Source: Pigoraptor chileana (taxonomy: Eukaryota > Opisthokonta > Filasterea). From it: a DNA stretch of 44,387 nucleotides. Both the position numbers and the translations under genes were made by a program. The stretch is taken from the NCBI GenBank assembly GCA_943704495.1, contig CALSCR010000971.1, forward strand, positions 1 to 44,387. Direction: 5' to 3'. Positions 42,464-44,387 of this stretch are shown in pieces. Positions within the stretch are counted from its first letter, which is position 1. The number at the start of each line of letters is the position of its first letter. The notes below the pieces were generated by a model. That model saw nothing but the letters and a program-made list of their open reading frames with translations, did not search any database and had not been told where the DNA came from.

Positions 42464-44250
42464 ATGGTACCACGCGTGGTCGCCATATTGGGCCGCATGC
42501 GGTCTGCATTGCACCCCCGTTGCGCAGTAATGCCAGTCACTCCCGTTGGCAAAGTGAATGCATTCTCGTCAGTAATGCGATCCAGCCACTCGCTCGCACC
42601 GCACCGTCCGCTGTGCGTGGCGCCCGGCGAACTCTGTGGTCTGGGTGGCCTCCCCCCTCGCATGCCTGCGAGGCTCTTTTCGGCATCAGCGCCGACCCAG
42701 TTTCCCGTCGGACCGATCTCTGAGAAGACGAAGATGATTCGAAATGTTGCGATTATTGCACACGTCGACCACGGAAAGACAACGCTGGTCGATCAGCTAC
42801 TGAGGCAAAGCGGCTTTGCCCTTGATGGAGAGCGTGTGATGGACTCGAATCAGCTGGAGAAGGAGCGAGGCATCACGATCATGTCGAAGTGCACGCGTGT
42901 CGAATGGAAGGGGCATGTGCTCAATATTGTGGACACGCCCGGGCATCAGGATTTTGGAGGCGAAGTGGAGCGTGTCATGGCCATGGTGGATGGTGCGTAC
43001 ATCGTGCGACACACAGTGTGATCTGATCCCGCGCATCGCGTTGTACTCCTACCGTCAGCCCCTTTCCACACAAAGTCGTTGCCTAACCCTTTCTTCCCCC
43101 GCACACACATAGACTCCATTCCTTCGGTGATTCCCGAAATGCTGACGCACTCTCCTTACCATCTCCTGTATCTCTCCATACGAACAATGGCGCAGGCGTC
43201 GTGCTTGTGGTTGATGCCACCGAGGGCCCCATGACGCAGACTAAGTTTGTTCTTGGCAAGGCACTGAAGGGTGGACTGCGCCCAGTTGTGGTCCTCAACA
43301 AGGCTGACCGTTCCACCAGCAGGCTCGACGGATCCGTGGTGGACGAAATATTTGAACTGTTTGTTGCGCTCGAGGCAAACGACGCACAGCTCGCCTTCCC
43401 CGTGCTTTATGCGAGCGCTCGCGAGGGATGGGCGGTTGAGTCGATGGACGATCCCAAGAAAGGAATGCAGCCGTTGTATGAGGCGATTATCAGCCACGTG
43501 CGGCACCCGGACTCCAGCGAGGAGGTATGTGTGTGGCGTGTGTAGTGCGCACATGTTTTATGCGTGTGCGTGTATGTGCTTGATGAGTGTGTGTGTGTGT
43601 ATGTATGCGCCTGTGCTTCACTCCGATTTTACGTACGGGATGTACATTTGCACCTGGTGAACTGGTGAGAGCGTAGCACTTTCTGACGAATCTCACCTGT
43701 GGATCACACACACTTACACACACACACACACACACGTATGTGCAATCGCACACGCGCACATTCATGCCTTTCTGCACCGCAGGATCCATTCAAGATGCTT
43801 GTGACTAATATTGAATACGACAGCTTTGTTGGCCGCGTCGTCACTGGGCGCATTAGTGGCGGTCGTGTTGCCATTGGATCGCGCGTGGTTGCACTGAACC
43901 GAGAGGGCGTGAAGCACGACGACAACCGCGTAACAAAGCTGTTTGTGCGCCGTGGCATGATAAGGACGGACGTAACATCCGCGTCCGCCGGTGACATCAT
44001 TTCGCTTGCTGGTGTGGCCGGTGACGTCACTGACACTGTGTGCGATCCGTCTGTGACCGAAGCCATTCACGCCGAGCCAATTGATCCGCCGACCATTGCG
44101 ATGACGTTTGCGGTGAACGACTCTCAGCTTGCGGGAAAGGAGGGGAAGTACCTTACATCTGCGGCGATCAAGGACTGGTTGTTCAAGGAGAGGGAGAACA
44201 ACGTTGCAATTGATGTGCGCGATGCGCCGGGGAACAGGGAGCAGACCGAG
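42464..44250 (+). CDS. typA: Organellar TypA/BipA-type translational GTPase (3' end outside window)
   Basis: Ribosome-binding GTPase of the EF-G-like BipA family, here probably mitochondrial. Exons 42464-42992, 43196-43524 and 43783 to about 44250. Residues 1-~90 are Arg/Ser/Ala-rich and end near PARLFSASA, a typical presequence. GTPase motifs: HVDHGKTT at 100-107, the BipA-type [14 protein letters not shown] switch region, DTPGH at 157-161, NKAD at 211-214 and the SAREGW loop. Domain II ([15 protein letters not shown]) and the [15 protein letters not shown] segment are also BipA-like. The frame runs to TAA at 44337, but after GNREQTE the residues no longer match, and the family continues with domain V, so I place a donor at GAG|GTTGGT (44251) and expect further exons to the right. 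Confidence 0.88.
43525..43782 (+). other. BipA intron 2 with facing GT and CA repeats
   Basis: The 5' half is GTATGTGTGTGGCGTGTGTAG and further TG-rich sequence to about 43605. The 3' half has CACACACA-rich sequence at about 43706-43765 before CACCGCAG. The two halves are complementary over long stretches and could form one stem holding the splice sites together. Confidence 0.85.
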
Positions 44251-44337
44251 GTTGGTGTTGGCTTTGGTCGCCCTGGTGTCCGTGTGTGTGAGGTCTTGGC
44301 GGAACATGGTGGGGCTGTATGGTCTATCCACAATTAA

Positions 44338-44387
44338 TTCCCTCATGTGACGCACACATAAGACAAGGCAGCAGTACGCCCCCCCCC
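44338..44387. other. Window edge ending in a poly-C run
   Basis: The last bases are nine C, possibly an intronic C tract or the edge of an assembly gap. No feature was seen. Confidence 0.4.

Noticed and set aside
44251-44337. In-frame end of BipA at TAA 44335-44337 as the true C-terminus
   Set aside because: The last ~28 residues do not match the family, which continues for ~250 more residues. A donor at 44251 and exons beyond the window explain it better.

Overview
This is nuclear DNA of an intron-rich eukaryote, most likely a unicellular one. The evidence is spliced genes with GT-AG introns, a eukaryotic ribosomal protein, CDC42, a condensin subunit, a spliceosomal CWF19-type protein and an FG nucleoporin. 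Genes are dense: intergenic gaps are mostly 0.5-1.2 kb and lie on both strands. The species cannot be named from the sequence. FAM72, HSD17B7-type sterol reductase and a membrane-anchored FG nucleoporin give it a holozoan flavour, but that is inference.

Layout, left to right: the last exon of an unknown gene (+, 95-202); HSD17B7-type 3-ketosteroid reductase (-, 698-2981); a hypothetical 179-residue ORF (-, 4017-4556); CDC42 (-, 5766-7275); a small two-exon gene (+, 8235-8686) tail to tail with FAM72 (-, 8738-9265); CZIB zinc protein (+, 10276-11717); CWF19L2-like splicing factor (+, 12247-16672); a possible 46-residue membrane ORF (+, 17230-17370); a secreted or membrane protein with eight fasciclin domains (-, 18183-21873); a seven-bladed WD40 protein (+, 22818-27318); a four-exon microprotein (+, 27889-28719); condensin subunit CAP-D2 (-, 29490-35206); ribosomal protein S13 (+, 35807-37206); a POM121-like transmembrane FG nucleoporin (-, 37695 to about 41750); and the 5' part of an organellar TypA/BipA GTPase (+, 42464 to the window edge). 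They are mostly housekeeping genes with no operon-like functional grouping. Exon joins were worked out by hand by matching splice sites, reading phase and recalled family sequence.

The most striking signals lie in the introns. (1) Intron 1 of the sterol reductase is an AT-AC intron with a U12-type donor and an almost perfect U12 branch site, so the organism very probably has a minor spliceosome. (2) Introns on both strands share a polarity: (GT)n or G-rich repeats follow the 5' splice site and (CA)n or C-rich repeats precede the 3' splice site, so many introns could fold into GU/AC hairpins that bring the splice sites together. (3) One WD40-gene intron holds a tandem repeat that encodes leucine-rich repeats. 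(4) A 45-51 bp dispersed repeat occurs three times. Intergenic signals include a long G/C foldback between CAP-D2 and RPS13, and clusters of TCACGTG upstream of several genes. No CRISPR array, complete transposon, virus-like element, rRNA or convincing tRNA was seen.
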